Source of the DNA: an uncultured Mycoplasmatota bacterium
GTDB taxonomy: Bacteria; Bacillota_I; Bacilli_A; RF39; UBA660
Assembly: GCA_900554615.1 (NCBI GenBank)
Contig: USIB01000018.1
Coordinates: 1-22,376 of the forward strand
Reading direction: 5' to 3'
Length of the DNA stretch: 22,376 nt
Part shown: positions 14,482 through 21,579 of the stretch, one piece after another
How the letters are laid out: every line of letters starts with the position of its first letter
How positions within the stretch are numbered: position 1 is the stretch's first letter
Made by a program: the position numbers and the translations under genes
Notes under the pieces: model-generated
Databases searched by the model: none
Told to the model about the DNA's origin: nothing
What the model saw: the letters and a program-made list of their open reading frames with translations, nothing else

Positions 14482-15147
14482 TTAAAAGATATTAAATGGA
14501 TATCTATTTGGCAAGTTTAAACTAAAAGTTAGTGTTTCTTTTGTAGTGGGGTGTTTAAATGTTATAGACTTTGCAAATAGGGCAATATTTATATTGTTAG
14601 GATTATTTCCATATTTAGAGTCTCCTACTAGAGGATTTCCTCTACTTGAAAATTGTAATCTTATTTGGTGTGAACGTCCTGTTATTAGATTTATTTCTAC
14701 TAATGATAAGTTATCTTTAGTATTTAGTACTTTGTATTCTAATGCTGAGTATTTTCCATTTTCTTTATTAGTTATTTTACTTATATTGTTATTTTTATCT
14801 TTTATAAGATAGTCTTCAAGTATTCCTGTTTTTGGTAGTTTATTTTGAACTATTGCTAGATATGTTTTGTGAAAAGTATTATTTCTAATTTCTTCACTTA
14901 ATCTAGATGCTGCTTTAGATGTTTTAGCAAATACCATTATGCCTCCTACTGGTCTATCTAATCTATGTACTAATCCTATAAAGGCATCTCCTTTTTTATT
15001 TTCATGTTCTATTCTGTATTTTTTTAATATTGTTATCATATCTGTATCTTTACTTTTATCTTCTTGAACTGGTATATTAACTGGTTTTTCTACGACTAGA
15101 AGATGATTATCTTCATATATTATGTTAATTTTTGGTAACTTTTCCAT
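14482..15147 (-). CDS. RluA family pseudouridine synthase
   Basis: A 221-residue protein. GLVHRLDRPVGGIMVFAKT contains the catalytic Asp64 (HRLDRP), and INLITGRSHQIRLQFSSRG and GDSKYG are the other family motifs. No S4 domain precedes the catalytic part, so it belongs to the short RluA/TruC-like group; the target (rRNA or tRNA uridine) cannot be fixed from sequence. The ATG at 15147 is preferred to the GTG at 15156 because neither has a strong site and the ATG gives the usual family start. It begins inside the end of the methyltransferase gene (23-base overlap), so translation is coupled. Confidence 0.9.
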   Translation of the reverse strand: MEKLPKINIIYEDNHLLVVEKPVNIPVQEDKSKDTDMITILKKYRIEHENKKGDAFIGLVHRLDRPVGGIMVFAKTSKAASRLSEEIRNNTFHKTYLAIVQNKLPKTGILEDYLIKDKNNNISKITNKENGKYSALEYKVLNTKDNLSLVEINLITGRSHQIRLQFSSRGNPLVGDSKYGNNPNNINIALFAKSITFKHPTTKETLTFSLNLPNRYPFNIF

Positions 15148-15985
15148 ATATTCCACAAGGTAATATTAAGTTATCTTCTATTACAGGTAGACAATTTTCT
15201 CCAGTTTCTATTTTATAACCAGGAAAGTTTTGTTTTAAAATGTTTTCTAGTGAGATATGACTTATTCCAGTTGTATAACAACTTATTAATAGAAATGAAA
15301 AATCTTCAGATAACACTTTTTTTACTTTATCTAGTAGACGAGGAAAATCGTTTTCAAATTTCCATACTTCTTTGTTTGGACCTCTTCCATAACTGGGTGG
15401 ATCCATAATTATTCCTTCATATTTTCTTCCACGTCTTTCTTCTCTTTCAAGAAACTTTATTGTATCTTCTGTTATGAATCTTATCTTTTTATCTTCTAAT
15501 TTGCATAGTTTCATATTTTCTTTTGCCCATTCATTGATTCCTTTTGATGCATCTACATGTACTGTTTCAGTTGCTCCAGCATTTGCTGCTGTCATTGTTG
15601 CACATCCTGTATAAGCAAATAGATTTAATATTTTCATCTCATTATGATCTTTTTTATAGTCTTTTATTTTACTTTCTATAAAATCCCAATTTGCTGCTTG
15701 TTCTGGAAAAATACCAGTATGTTTGAAGTTTGTTGGAGAAACTTTAAAAGTTAGACTATTATAATTTACTGTCCAGAACTCTGGTAATTTTCTTTTGAAT
15801 TCCCATGAGCCACCACCTTCTGTACTTCTGTGGTAGTGGGCATCAAAACTAATCCATTTATCTTTTTTATTCCATATTATTTGTGGATCTGGTCTTATTA
15901 AGATGATATCTTTCCATCTTTCTAGTTTTTCTCCGTTTCCGGTTTTTATACATTCATAGTCTTTCCATTTATTACTTATATTCAT
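15125..15985 (-). CDS. Class I SAM-dependent RNA methyltransferase (RlmI-like family)
   Basis: A 286-residue protein. The SAM-binding motif is ILNLFAYTGCATMTAANAGA (119-138), followed by VHVDASKG (acidic loop for the SAM ribose) and DPPSYGRG (195-202), the catalytic NPPY-like motif of RlmI/RlmL-type methyltransferases (Methyltrans_SAM). There is no N-terminal PUA domain. In its place is a segment rich in Trp and Tyr (WNKKDKWISFDAHYH). Proteins of this type methylate rRNA bases. Coupling to an RluA-type synthase is common in Firmicutes and supports an rRNA role. AGAGGTG precedes the ATG and TATAAT (16003-16008 on -) is upstream. Confidence 0.88.
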   Translation of the reverse strand: MNISNKWKDYECIKTGNGEKLERWKDIILIRPDPQIIWNKKDKWISFDAHYHRSTEGGGSWEFKRKLPEFWTVNYNSLTFKVSPTNFKHTGIFPEQAANWDFIESKIKDYKKDHNEMKILNLFAYTGCATMTAANAGATETVHVDASKGINEWAKENMKLCKLEDKKIRFITEDTIKFLEREERRGRKYEGIIMDPPSYGRGPNKEVWKFENDFPRLLDKVKKVLSEDFSFLLISCYTTGISHISLENILKQNFPGYKIETGENCLPVIEDNLILPCGIYGKVTKN

Positions 15986-16035
15986 TTTTGCACCTCTTAT
16001 TAATTATAACATATAATAGTTAAAAATAAACTAAA

Positions 16036-16389
16036 TTAATTTTCAATTATAAGGTTACTATTTCCTAGTGGTAGATATAGTAATGAACTTATTAGGGCAA
16101 AAAAGGTTGCTACTACTAAATATTTTTCGCCTTCATTGTTATTGGGATCACTATTTTGATAACTATAATAAGCATTTAAAAAGAAGTATATTGCTATTAT
16201 GGCATTAAGCCTACGATTATAATAATATATCTTATTTGCTGTTTCATTTGATATACTTGGTATATTTAAAACACTTTTCTTTTTTTCATTTATTAAGTAA
16301 AATGATACTGATGATTTTACTACTAACAAAAAGAAAAAAATGATATCTATATTAACTTCTTTTAGAAGATTTTCATTATTGTTATTCAT
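16036..16389 (-). CDS. Small membrane protein of unknown function, possibly leaderless
   Basis: A 117-residue protein with three hydrophobic segments (about 13-33, 61-76 and 90-106) separated by short polar loops (Asn-rich ends, SDPNNNEGEKY). No family is recognised. There is no Shine-Dalgarno sequence before the ATG. Instead TATAAT stands on - only 5 bases upstream of it, right after the terminator of the XRE gene, so if that hexamer is a promoter the mRNA would begin at or next to the start codon. Being just downstream of the regulator, it may be functionally tied to it. Confidence 0.6.
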   Translation of the reverse strand: MNNNNENLLKEVNIDIIFFFLLVVKSSVSFYLINEKKKSVLNIPSISNETANKIYYYNRRLNAIIAIYFFLNAYYSYQNSDPNNNEGEKYLVVATFFALISSLLYLPLGNSNLIIEN

Positions 16390-16400
16390 ACTTAATTATA

Positions 16401-16427
16401 TAAAAAGAATGATAAAAATATCATTCT
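16401..16427 (-). terminator. Terminator overlapping the XRE regulator stop
   Basis: On -, AGAATGATA (16419-16427) pairs perfectly with TATCATTCT (16406-16414) around a 4-nt loop, followed by a short T run. The TAG stop overlaps the 5' arm. Confidence 0.7.
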
Positions 16428-16764
16428 AATCTATATCTGTATTTATTTTTACATATTCTTCTCTCATTATTGTCATTATTCTTACTATAAAGTCTAAATC
16501 TTTTTCGTGTAAATATTTACAGTTTTCTACTATATATTTTATTTTATCTATATTTTGATCTTCTTTACTATTTATGTCTAGTAATGAATTTAGGTCAATT
16601 CCGAATATTTGTGCTATTGTTTTTAATGTTCCTGCGGTTGGTTCTGATTTCCCTGTTTCAATTCTTGATAGATAATTTCTATTTACTTTTAGCATTATTG
16701 CTAATTCTTCTTGCGAAATACCTTTGCTTTTTCTTAGGTATTTTATTTTTTCTCCTAACTTCAT
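16426..16764 (-). CDS. XRE family transcriptional regulator
   Basis: A 112-residue DNA-binding protein. An N-terminal helix-turn-helix of the Cro/CI type covers about residues 4-60 (LGEKIKYLRKSKGISQEELA...NYLSRIETGKSEPTAGTLKTIAQIFG). It is followed by a short linker and a helical C-terminal part (KIKYIVENCKYLHEKDLDFIVRIMTIMREE) that may dimerise. The start at 16764 is chosen because GGAGGT lies 5-6 bases upstream; the upstream ATG at 16776 overlaps that site. It is divergent from the ATPase gene at 16922, and a dyad overlaps its own -35 region, so self-regulation is likely. Confidence 0.88.
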   Translation of the reverse strand: MKLGEKIKYLRKSKGISQEELAIMLKVNRNYLSRIETGKSEPTAGTLKTIAQIFGIDLNSLLDINSKEDQNIDKIKYIVENCKYLHEKDLDFIVRIMTIMREEYVKINTDID

Positions 16765-16787
16765 ATGTACCTCCATAGACTATTTTT

Positions 16788-16831
16788 ATTATAATAAATT
16801 ATTTTTTATTTGTAATAATATGTTATTATTA
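16788..16831 (-). promoter_or_regulatory. XRE promoter with an overlapping dyad (candidate operator)
   Basis: On -, ATTACA (16811-16816), 17 bases, TATAAT (16788-16793). The dyad TAATAATA-TGT-TATTATTA (16813-16831) covers the -35. In such AT-rich DNA a dyad of this kind can arise by chance, so operator function is inference. Confidence 0.45.
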
Positions 16832-16921
16832 TTACCAAAATTGCAATAATTATTATCTAATTTTGACTATTCTATGTAAAAAATAGATATTTTTGTTATA
16901 ATTATTTTAGAGGTGGTTATT

Positions 16922-17665
16922 TTGGAATCAAGTTTATTTATTGATAAGATAAGTCTTAATAGAGACAGAATAGATAGTTTTGATGAGTATCCTTTTAATA
17001 TTGAAATTATTAAGGATTTTAATGAATTAAAATTTATAAAACCAGTTACTTTCTTTGTAGGTGAAAATGGAACTGGTAAATCTACTTTTATAGAGGCAAT
17101 AGCAGTTGCTATGGGACTTAACGCTGAGGGAGGAACACAAAACTTTAATTTTACCACAAAAAATACTACTTCAAATTTGTCTAATTATTTAAAAATATCT
17201 AGGCATAATTATCCTGAAAATAAGTTTTTTCTTAGGGCGGAAAGTTTTTATAATTTTTCTTCAGAAGTACAACGATTAGTTGAAGAAGATCATTATTTTA
17301 AACTTTACAGATCTTATGGTGGAAATTTACATAATTGTTCTCATGGTGAGTCGTTTATAAAGCTTGTTGAAAATAGATTTGGTGATAATGGGTTATATAT
17401 TTTAGATGAGCCCGAGGCAGCTTTATCGCCAGAAAGGCAAATGACTCTTTTATGTTTGATAGATGATTTAGTAAAAAGAGGAAGTCAGTTTATTATAGCG
17501 ACACATTCTCCTATTTTAATTTCTTATTATGATGGAATAATTCTTGATTTAGATAATAATTTTAAAATTACTAAATATGAAGATACAAAAATATATAATC
17601 TGTATAGATTGTATTTAGATAATCCTTATGGTATGCAAAAAAGACTTTTTGATGAAGAAGATTAA
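16922..17665 (+). CDS. Small ABC-type AAA ATPase (COG3910-like predicted ATPase)
   Basis: A stand-alone ATPase of 247 residues. Walker A is GENGTGKST (48-56), a SHGES signature (140-144) replaces LSGGQ, Walker B is LYILDEPEAALSP (158-170) and the switch His is in ATHSP. This set fits the RecF/SMC-like predicted ATPases (COG3910) that are not membrane transporters. It has no membrane partner nearby. The SD AGAGGTGG (16909-16916) overlaps the GTG at 16913 but is 5 bases before TTG 16922, so TTG is the likely start. TATAAT (16897-16902) is a likely -10. It is divergent from an XRE regulator. Confidence 0.85.
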   Translation: MESSLFIDKISLNRDRIDSFDEYPFNIEIIKDFNELKFIKPVTFFVGENGTGKSTFIEAIAVAMGLNAEGGTQNFNFTTKNTTSNLSNYLKISRHNYPENKFFLRAESFYNFSSEVQRLVEEDHYFKLYRSYGGNLHNCSHGESFIKLVENRFGDNGLYILDEPEAALSPERQMTLLCLIDDLVKRGSQFIIATHSPILISYYDGIILDLDNNFKITKYEDTKIYNLYRLYLDNPYGMQKRLFDEED

Positions 17666-17682
17666 AAGTCTCTTGTTTTTTG
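17642..17682 (+). terminator. Terminator of the ATPase gene, stop codon at the loop edge
   Basis: AGACTTTT (17642-17649) pairs with AAAAGTCT (17664-17671), 14-nt loop, then CTTG and six T. The stop TAA (17663-17665) is at the loop edge. The T tract overlaps the -35 of the gatC promoter. Confidence 0.65.
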
Positions 17683-17701
17683 AATATAAAATTGCTATAA
17701 T
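17673..17701 (+). promoter_or_regulatory. Promoter of the gatCAB operon
   Basis: TTGTTT (17673-17678), 17-base spacer, TATAAT (17696-17701), with an extended -10 (TGC) before it. Confidence 0.7.
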
Positions 17702-17726
17702 ATTAATGATTTGAATGGAGGAAGTT

Positions 17727-18023
17727 ATGATATCAAAAAGTGAATTAGAAAGTTTAGCTAAAAAACTTATGTTTGAAATGAATGATGATGAGTATGAAAC
17801 TTTAAAAAAAGAATTTGATGTTATTCTTGAACAGATGGATTTAATTGGTAATATTAAAGGTATTGATAAAGTAGAACCAATGACATTCCCTTTTGATTTG
17901 GAACTAAATGATGATTATTTGAGAGAAGATGTATACAATAATGAAATTGATTTTGATGATATGAAGATTAATGTTAGAGATTATGAAGATAATAGAGTAA
18001 AGGTTCCTAAGGTGGTGGAATAA
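17727..18023 (+). CDS. gatC: Asp/Glu-tRNA(Asn/Gln) amidotransferase subunit C
   Basis: A 98-residue subunit of normal length. The N-terminal helix ISKSELESLAKKLMFEM, FDVILEQMDLIGNIKGIDKVEPM and a C-terminal LREDV segment are the usual features. GatC is the small subunit that wraps between GatA and GatB and stabilises the complex. TGGAGGAAG (17716-17724) overlaps the ATG at 17715 and sits 2-5 bases before ATG 17727, which is therefore the start. It leads a gatC-gatA-gatB operon, and its stop overlaps the gatA start by one base (TAATG). Confidence 0.93.
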   Translation: MISKSELESLAKKLMFEMNDDEYETLKKEFDVILEQMDLIGNIKGIDKVEPMTFPFDLELNDDYLREDVYNNEIDFDDMKINVRDYEDNRVKVPKVVE

Positions 18024-19459
18024 TGACAAATAAACTTATTGATGATATTAGAAATAATTTAGATAATGGTAATGTTACTAGTGAGATGTTATTTGAAGAG
18101 GCTACTAGTAAGGCTAAAAAATATCAAGATGAATATAACTGCTTTGTTACAATTATGGATAAAAAAGAAGAAATTGAAGGAAACAGTATACTAAGAGGAA
18201 TGCCTTATGCTTTAAAAGATAATATTTCTACTAAAGGAATACTTACTACTGCTTCTTCGAATATTCTTAAAGATTATATTCCTTTATATGATGCTACTAT
18301 TTATAAGAAATTAAAAGAATCAGGTGCAGTACTTATGGGTAAGACTGTACTTGATGAACTTGCTATGGGAGGAACTGGGACTACTGGACATACTGGTGTT
18401 GTTAGAAATCCTTGGGATAAGACGAGAATGATTGGTGGTAGTTCTGCTGGTAGTGCGGCTTCTGTTGCTCTTGGTATTGTTCCTTTTGCGATTGGCTCTG
18501 ACACAGGCGATTCTATTAGAAAACCTGCTGCTTATGGTGGAGTAGTTGGATATAAGCCTACTTATGGTAGAATATCTAGATATGGTTTATTTGCTTTTGC
18601 TTCTAGTTTAGATCATCTTGGAGTATTTGCTAGAAGTGTTAAAGATGTAAGTTATGTTATTGATATAGTTAAAGGTCACGATGATGAGGATATGACTAGT
18701 TTACCTGATGAAGATATTTCTTATGTTGATAATTTAGATAATGAAATTAAAGGTAAAAAATTATTTTATATAAAAGAAGCTATGGATATAGTTAGTGATA
18801 GTGCTGAATTAAAAGCTATTATGGATAATTTTAAAGAGGTTATTAGAAAATGTAAATCTTTAGGATTTGAAGTAGAAGAAGTTACTTTTGGTAAGGAGTT
18901 ACTTGAGGCTATATATCCTGTGTATAATGTTATTTCTTGTGCAGAAGCTACTAGTAACAATTCTAATTTAACTGGTATTCCATTTGGTAGTAGAGTAGAA
19001 GCAAGCAATGTTAATGATATAATGATGAAGACGAGAACGGAAGGTTTTTCTGAACTTATTAAGAGAAGATTTGTTATTGGTAGTTATGTTCTTCAAAAAG
19101 AGAATCAAGAAAAATTATTTTTAAATGCTTCTAGAGTTAGAAGACTTATTGTTGATAGAATGAATGAATTATTTAAAAAATATGATGGCCTTATTATGCC
19201 TACGAGTGGTGATATTGCTCCATTATTTGATAAGGCTAGTGATAAATTATCAGATGAGTATTTGATTCTTGGTAATCATCTTGTTATTGGTAATTTTGGG
19301 GGATTCCCTAGTATTTCTATTCCTAGTGGTTTTGTTAATAATATGCCGGTTAGTATAAATATTACGGGTAGAGCTAGAGAAGATTATTTAGTACTTAATA
19401 TGGCTAATAAAATAGAAGAAGTACTTGGATGTAAAGGTATGGTGGCTAAAGATGAGTAA
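18023..19459 (+). CDS. gatA: Asp/Glu-tRNA(Asn/Gln) amidotransferase subunit A
   Basis: The protein has 478 residues. The amidase-signature catalytic triad is Lys65 (PYALKDNIS), Ser140 (GGSSAGSAASVALG) and Ser164 (GSDTGDSIRKPA), with the same spacing as in Staphylococcus GatA. GatA releases ammonia from Gln or Asn and passes it to GatB. The segment before the nucleophile reads DTGDS where the usual sequence is DTGGS, so one Gly next to the oxyanion hole is replaced by Asp163; I believe some Mollicute-type GatA proteins share this, but cannot check it. It overlaps gatC by one base and gatB by 8 bases. Confidence 0.95.
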   Translation: MTNKLIDDIRNNLDNGNVTSEMLFEEATSKAKKYQDEYNCFVTIMDKKEEIEGNSILRGMPYALKDNISTKGILTTASSNILKDYIPLYDATIYKKLKESGAVLMGKTVLDELAMGGTGTTGHTGVVRNPWDKTRMIGGSSAGSAASVALGIVPFAIGSDTGDSIRKPAAYGGVVGYKPTYGRISRYGLFAFASSLDHLGVFARSVKDVSYVIDIVKGHDDEDMTSLPDEDISYVDNLDNEIKGKKLFYIKEAMDIVSDSAELKAIMDNFKEVIRKCKSLGFEVEEVTFGKELLEAIYPVYNVISCAEATSNNSNLTGIPFGSRVEASNVNDIMMKTRTEGFSELIKRRFVIGSYVLQKENQEKLFLNASRVRRLIVDRMNELFKKYDGLIMPTSGDIAPLFDKASDKLSDEYLILGNHLVIGNFGGFPSISIPSGFVNNMPVSINITGRAREDYLVLNMANKIEEVLGCKGMVAKDE

Positions 19460-20873
19460 ATATATTCCAGTTATTGGACTTGAAGTTCACTGTGAACTTA
19501 AAAGTAATAGTAAAAACTTTAGTACTGGTAAAAATGGTAATGGTGATGTTAATACTAATTTATCAGTAGTTGATATTGGATATCCTGGTATTTTACCATT
19601 TGTTAATAAAGAGGCAGTTAAAAAGAGTATTATGGTTGCTTTGGCTTTAAATTGTGAGTTACCTGAAAAACTTACTTTTGATAGAAAAAATTATTACTAT
19701 CCTGATTTACCTAAAGGATATCAGATTACACAGTTTAAGAATCCTATTGGTACTAATGGTTATGTTATGATTAATGTTGATGGTACTGATAAAAGAATAG
19801 ATATTCATGATACACATTTAGAAGAAGATACTGCTAATATGGATCATTTAAGTACTTATTCTTTAATTGATTATAATAGGGCAGGAGTGCCACTTCTTGA
19901 AACTGTTACTGAGCCTTGTATTGGTTCTTCAAAAGAGGCTATTGCTTACTTAGAAGCACTTAGAAATATATTCTTGTATTTGGATGTTAGTGATGCAAGG
20001 GCAGATCTTGGTCAAATTAGGGTAGATGTTAATGTTTCGATGAAGAAAGAAGAAGATTCTGAACTTGGTACAAGAGTTGAAATGAAAAATATTAATTCTT
20101 TTTCTACCGTTAAAGAAGTTATTGAGGTTGAAATTAAAAGACAGACAGAAATACTTGAAGCTGGTGGAACTATTGAACAGGAAACTAGAAGATATGATGA
20201 AGCTAATAAAACTACAGTATTTATGAGAGGTAAGAGTGATGCTATCGATTATAAGTATTATACTGAGCCTAACATTCCTCCAATTAGATTGAGAGAAGAA
20301 TTTATTAATGAAATTAAAAATAGTATGCCTGTTCTTGAATATGAAAGAAAGAATACATATATGAATGAATATGGTATTAGTAATATTGATGCTAGTACAC
20401 TTACTAAAGATAAGAAATTATCTGATTACTTTGAGAGTATTATTAGTTATGGTTCTAATCCTAAAGATACTTCTAATGTAGTAGTAGGTTTCTTGCTTGG
20501 ATATTTGAATAAGAATTATAAAGATATTGCAGATATTAATATTGAACCAAAAGATTTTAGTGAAATTATTAAAATGATGAGTGAGGGCAAGATTTCTAAT
20601 AAACAGGTTAAGGATATCTTTACTATGGCATTAGATGAAGATAAAAGTGTTTTAGAGATTGCTAAATCTATTGGTACTCAGATAAGTGATAAAGAAGAAA
20701 TTAGGAAAATTATTAATGAAGTATTTGATGAAAATCCTAAAGTTATAGATGATTTTAAGTCTGGTAAAAATGTTAATGGTTTCATTATGGGACTTATTAT
20801 GAAGAAAACTTCTGGTAAGGTAAATCCTGGAGTTACTAATATGGTATTAGGAGAAGAACTTAGTAAATTATAA
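19452..20873 (+). CDS. gatB: Asp/Glu-tRNA(Asn/Gln) amidotransferase subunit B
   Basis: A 473-residue GatB of normal length. It starts SKYIPVIGLEVHCELKSNSK and contains YPGILPFVNKEAV, FDRKNYYYPDLPKGYQITQF, ETRRYDEANKTTVFMR and YYTEPNIPP, all classic GatB blocks. The C-terminal YqeY/tail domain (about 330-473) ends KVNPGVTNMVLGEELSKL and binds the tRNA. GatB phosphorylates the misacylated Glu or Asp on the tRNA and amidates it. The ATG at 19452 overlaps the gatA end by 8 bases (ATGAGTAA), with GGTGG upstream; the TTG-region start at 19425 is not needed. A strong terminator follows. Confidence 0.96.
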   Translation: MSKYIPVIGLEVHCELKSNSKNFSTGKNGNGDVNTNLSVVDIGYPGILPFVNKEAVKKSIMVALALNCELPEKLTFDRKNYYYPDLPKGYQITQFKNPIGTNGYVMINVDGTDKRIDIHDTHLEEDTANMDHLSTYSLIDYNRAGVPLLETVTEPCIGSSKEAIAYLEALRNIFLYLDVSDARADLGQIRVDVNVSMKKEEDSELGTRVEMKNINSFSTVKEVIEVEIKRQTEILEAGGTIEQETRRYDEANKTTVFMRGKSDAIDYKYYTEPNIPPIRLREEFINEIKNSMPVLEYERKNTYMNEYGISNIDASTLTKDKKLSDYFESIISYGSNPKDTSNVVVGFLLGYLNKNYKDIADINIEPKDFSEIIKMMSEGKISNKQVKDIFTMALDEDKSVLEIAKSIGTQISDKEEIRKIINEVFDENPKVIDDFKSGKNVNGFIMGLIMKKTSGKVNPGVTNMVLGEELSKL

Positions 20874-20912
20874 GTTTATCAACAAAAACTGTTGATAAAC
20901 TTTTCTTCTTTT
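20872..20912 (+). terminator. Strong terminator of the gatCAB operon
   Basis: A 13-bp perfect stem, AAGTTTATCAACA (20872-20884) with TGTTGATAAACTT (20890-20902), has a 5-nt loop and a T-rich tract after it. The stop codon TAA shares its last two bases with the stem. Confidence 0.9.
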
Positions 20913-20965
20913 GGGTATTTTTTTATTAAAAAATGCATAAAATATTAAAAAAGTTAAAAAAGTAC

Positions 20966-20994
20966 TTGATTAATTAAAAAAAGTGTTATATAAT
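20966..20994 (+). promoter_or_regulatory. Promoter of tRNA-Asn
   Basis: TTGATT (20966-20971), 17-base spacer, TATAAT (20989-20994), 22 bases before the mature tRNA 5' end. Confidence 0.8.
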
Positions 20995-21016
20995 TAAGAA
21001 GTCTTGTGGAAGTATT

Positions 21017-21092
21017 GGCCAATTAGCTCAGTCGGTAGAGCACTCGGCTGTTAACCGATAGGTCGTAGGTTCGAGCCCTACATTGGCCGCCA
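21017..21092 (+). tRNA. tRNA-Asn (anticodon GTT)
   Basis: A full cloverleaf: acceptor GGCCAAT pairs with ATTGGCC (21082-21088), D stem GCTC/GAGC, anticodon GTT at 21050-21052 in the loop CTGTTAA, T arm GTAGG-TTCGAGC-CCTAC, discriminator G and encoded CCA (21090-21092). It is transcribed alone between its own promoter and terminator. It lies 140 bases after gatB. Confidence 0.97.
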
Positions 21093-21103
21093 TTTGATAA
21101 TTA

Positions 21104-21132
21104 AGAGTCTATCATTGATAGATTCTTTTTTT
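21104..21132 (+). terminator. Terminator of tRNA-Asn
   Basis: AGAGTCTATC (21104-21113) pairs with GATAGATTCT (21117-21126) with one G-T pair, 3-nt loop, then seven T. Confidence 0.85.
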
Positions 21133-21215
21133 GTACTATTTACGACCTATCTTATATTTTTAGTGTTGTATATTTTTATTAATTGATAAAGTTATAAGTG
21201 TATGAACCTTGACTG

Positions 21216-21294
21216 TGAATATGATAGTACAAGAGTGTTTTAGTTTTGAGATTACAAGCTCAAAACTATTTGCCAAGACCTTAGGTTTGGCAAA
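21216..21294 (+). ncRNA. Candidate structured element, copy B: box plus two abutting hairpins
   Basis: The box TGAATATGATA (21216-21226) is followed by hairpin 1, TAGTTTTGAG (21241-21250), 8-nt loop, CTCAAAACTA (21259-21268). Hairpin 2 begins at the next base: TTTGCCAA (21269-21276), bulged G, ACC-TTA-GGT, TTGGCAAA (21287-21294). The A-rich stretch after it leads to the secE promoter, whose -35 is 34 bases downstream. It matches copy A at 4254-4326 in plan, with compensated stem changes. The 319-base region between tRNA-Asn and secE holds no gene; apart from this element, a terminator and a promoter, I see nothing else in it. Confidence 0.4.
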
Positions 21295-21328
21295 CTATAG
21301 AAAAATAAAAGAAAAAGTAATAAAATTA

Positions 21329-21358
21329 TTGACAAACATATATATATTGTGGTATATT
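21329..21358 (+). promoter_or_regulatory. Promoter of secE-nusG
   Basis: Perfect TTGACA (21329-21334), 18-base spacer, TATATT (21353-21358) with an extended -10 (TGG). The leader after it holds a small ACC-GAAA-GGT hairpin near 21365-21374. Confidence 0.75.
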
Positions 21359-21411
21359 TATGTCAACCGAAAGGTGTTTTTATTTTAATCAAATATTGGG
21401 AGGATTTTGAA

Positions 21412-21579
21412 ATGATAGAATATTTTAAAGGCGTAAAGAAAGAAATATCTAGAATTAGATGGACAAACAAAAAAGAACTTGTTAAATACTCTGTATCAAC
21501 AGTAGCATTTATGGTCTTTTTTGGAGTATTTTTCTATGCTATTGATTTATTGGTAGCATTACTAAGGAGTAAGATATAA
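21412..21579 (+). CDS. secE: Preprotein translocase subunit SecE
   Basis: A 55-residue protein, the short Gram-positive form. The amphipathic N-terminal helix MIEYFKGVKKEISRIRWTNK contains the conserved K-E-x-x-R-x-x-W pattern, followed by one membrane segment (about 28-50). SecE clamps the SecY channel. GGGAGG (21398-21403) sits 8 bases before the ATG at 21412, which rules out the longer in-frame GTG start at 21349. That GTG lies at the -10 of the promoter. The stop overlaps the nusG start by one base. The rpmG (L33) gene that often precedes secE is not present here. Confidence 0.93.
   Translation: MIEYFKGVKKEISRIRWTNKKELVKYSVSTVAFMVFFGVFFYAIDLLVALLRSKI

Noticed and set aside
16867..17157. 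96-residue - strand frame at the start of the ATPase gene
   Set aside because: It overlaps the Walker A region of a clear ATPase on + and has no ribosome-binding site.
21241..21294. CRISPR repeat or tracrRNA (GTTTTGAG...CTCAAAAC)
   Set aside because: There is a single unit only, with no spaced repeats and no cas gene in the window.
21133..21411. rpmG (L33) before secE
   Set aside because: No frame with the L33 cysteine pattern is found in this stretch.
21349..21411. Longer SecE starting at GTG 21349
   Set aside because: That codon lies at the -10 of the promoter; GGGAGG points to ATG 21412, which also gives the normal SecE N-terminus.
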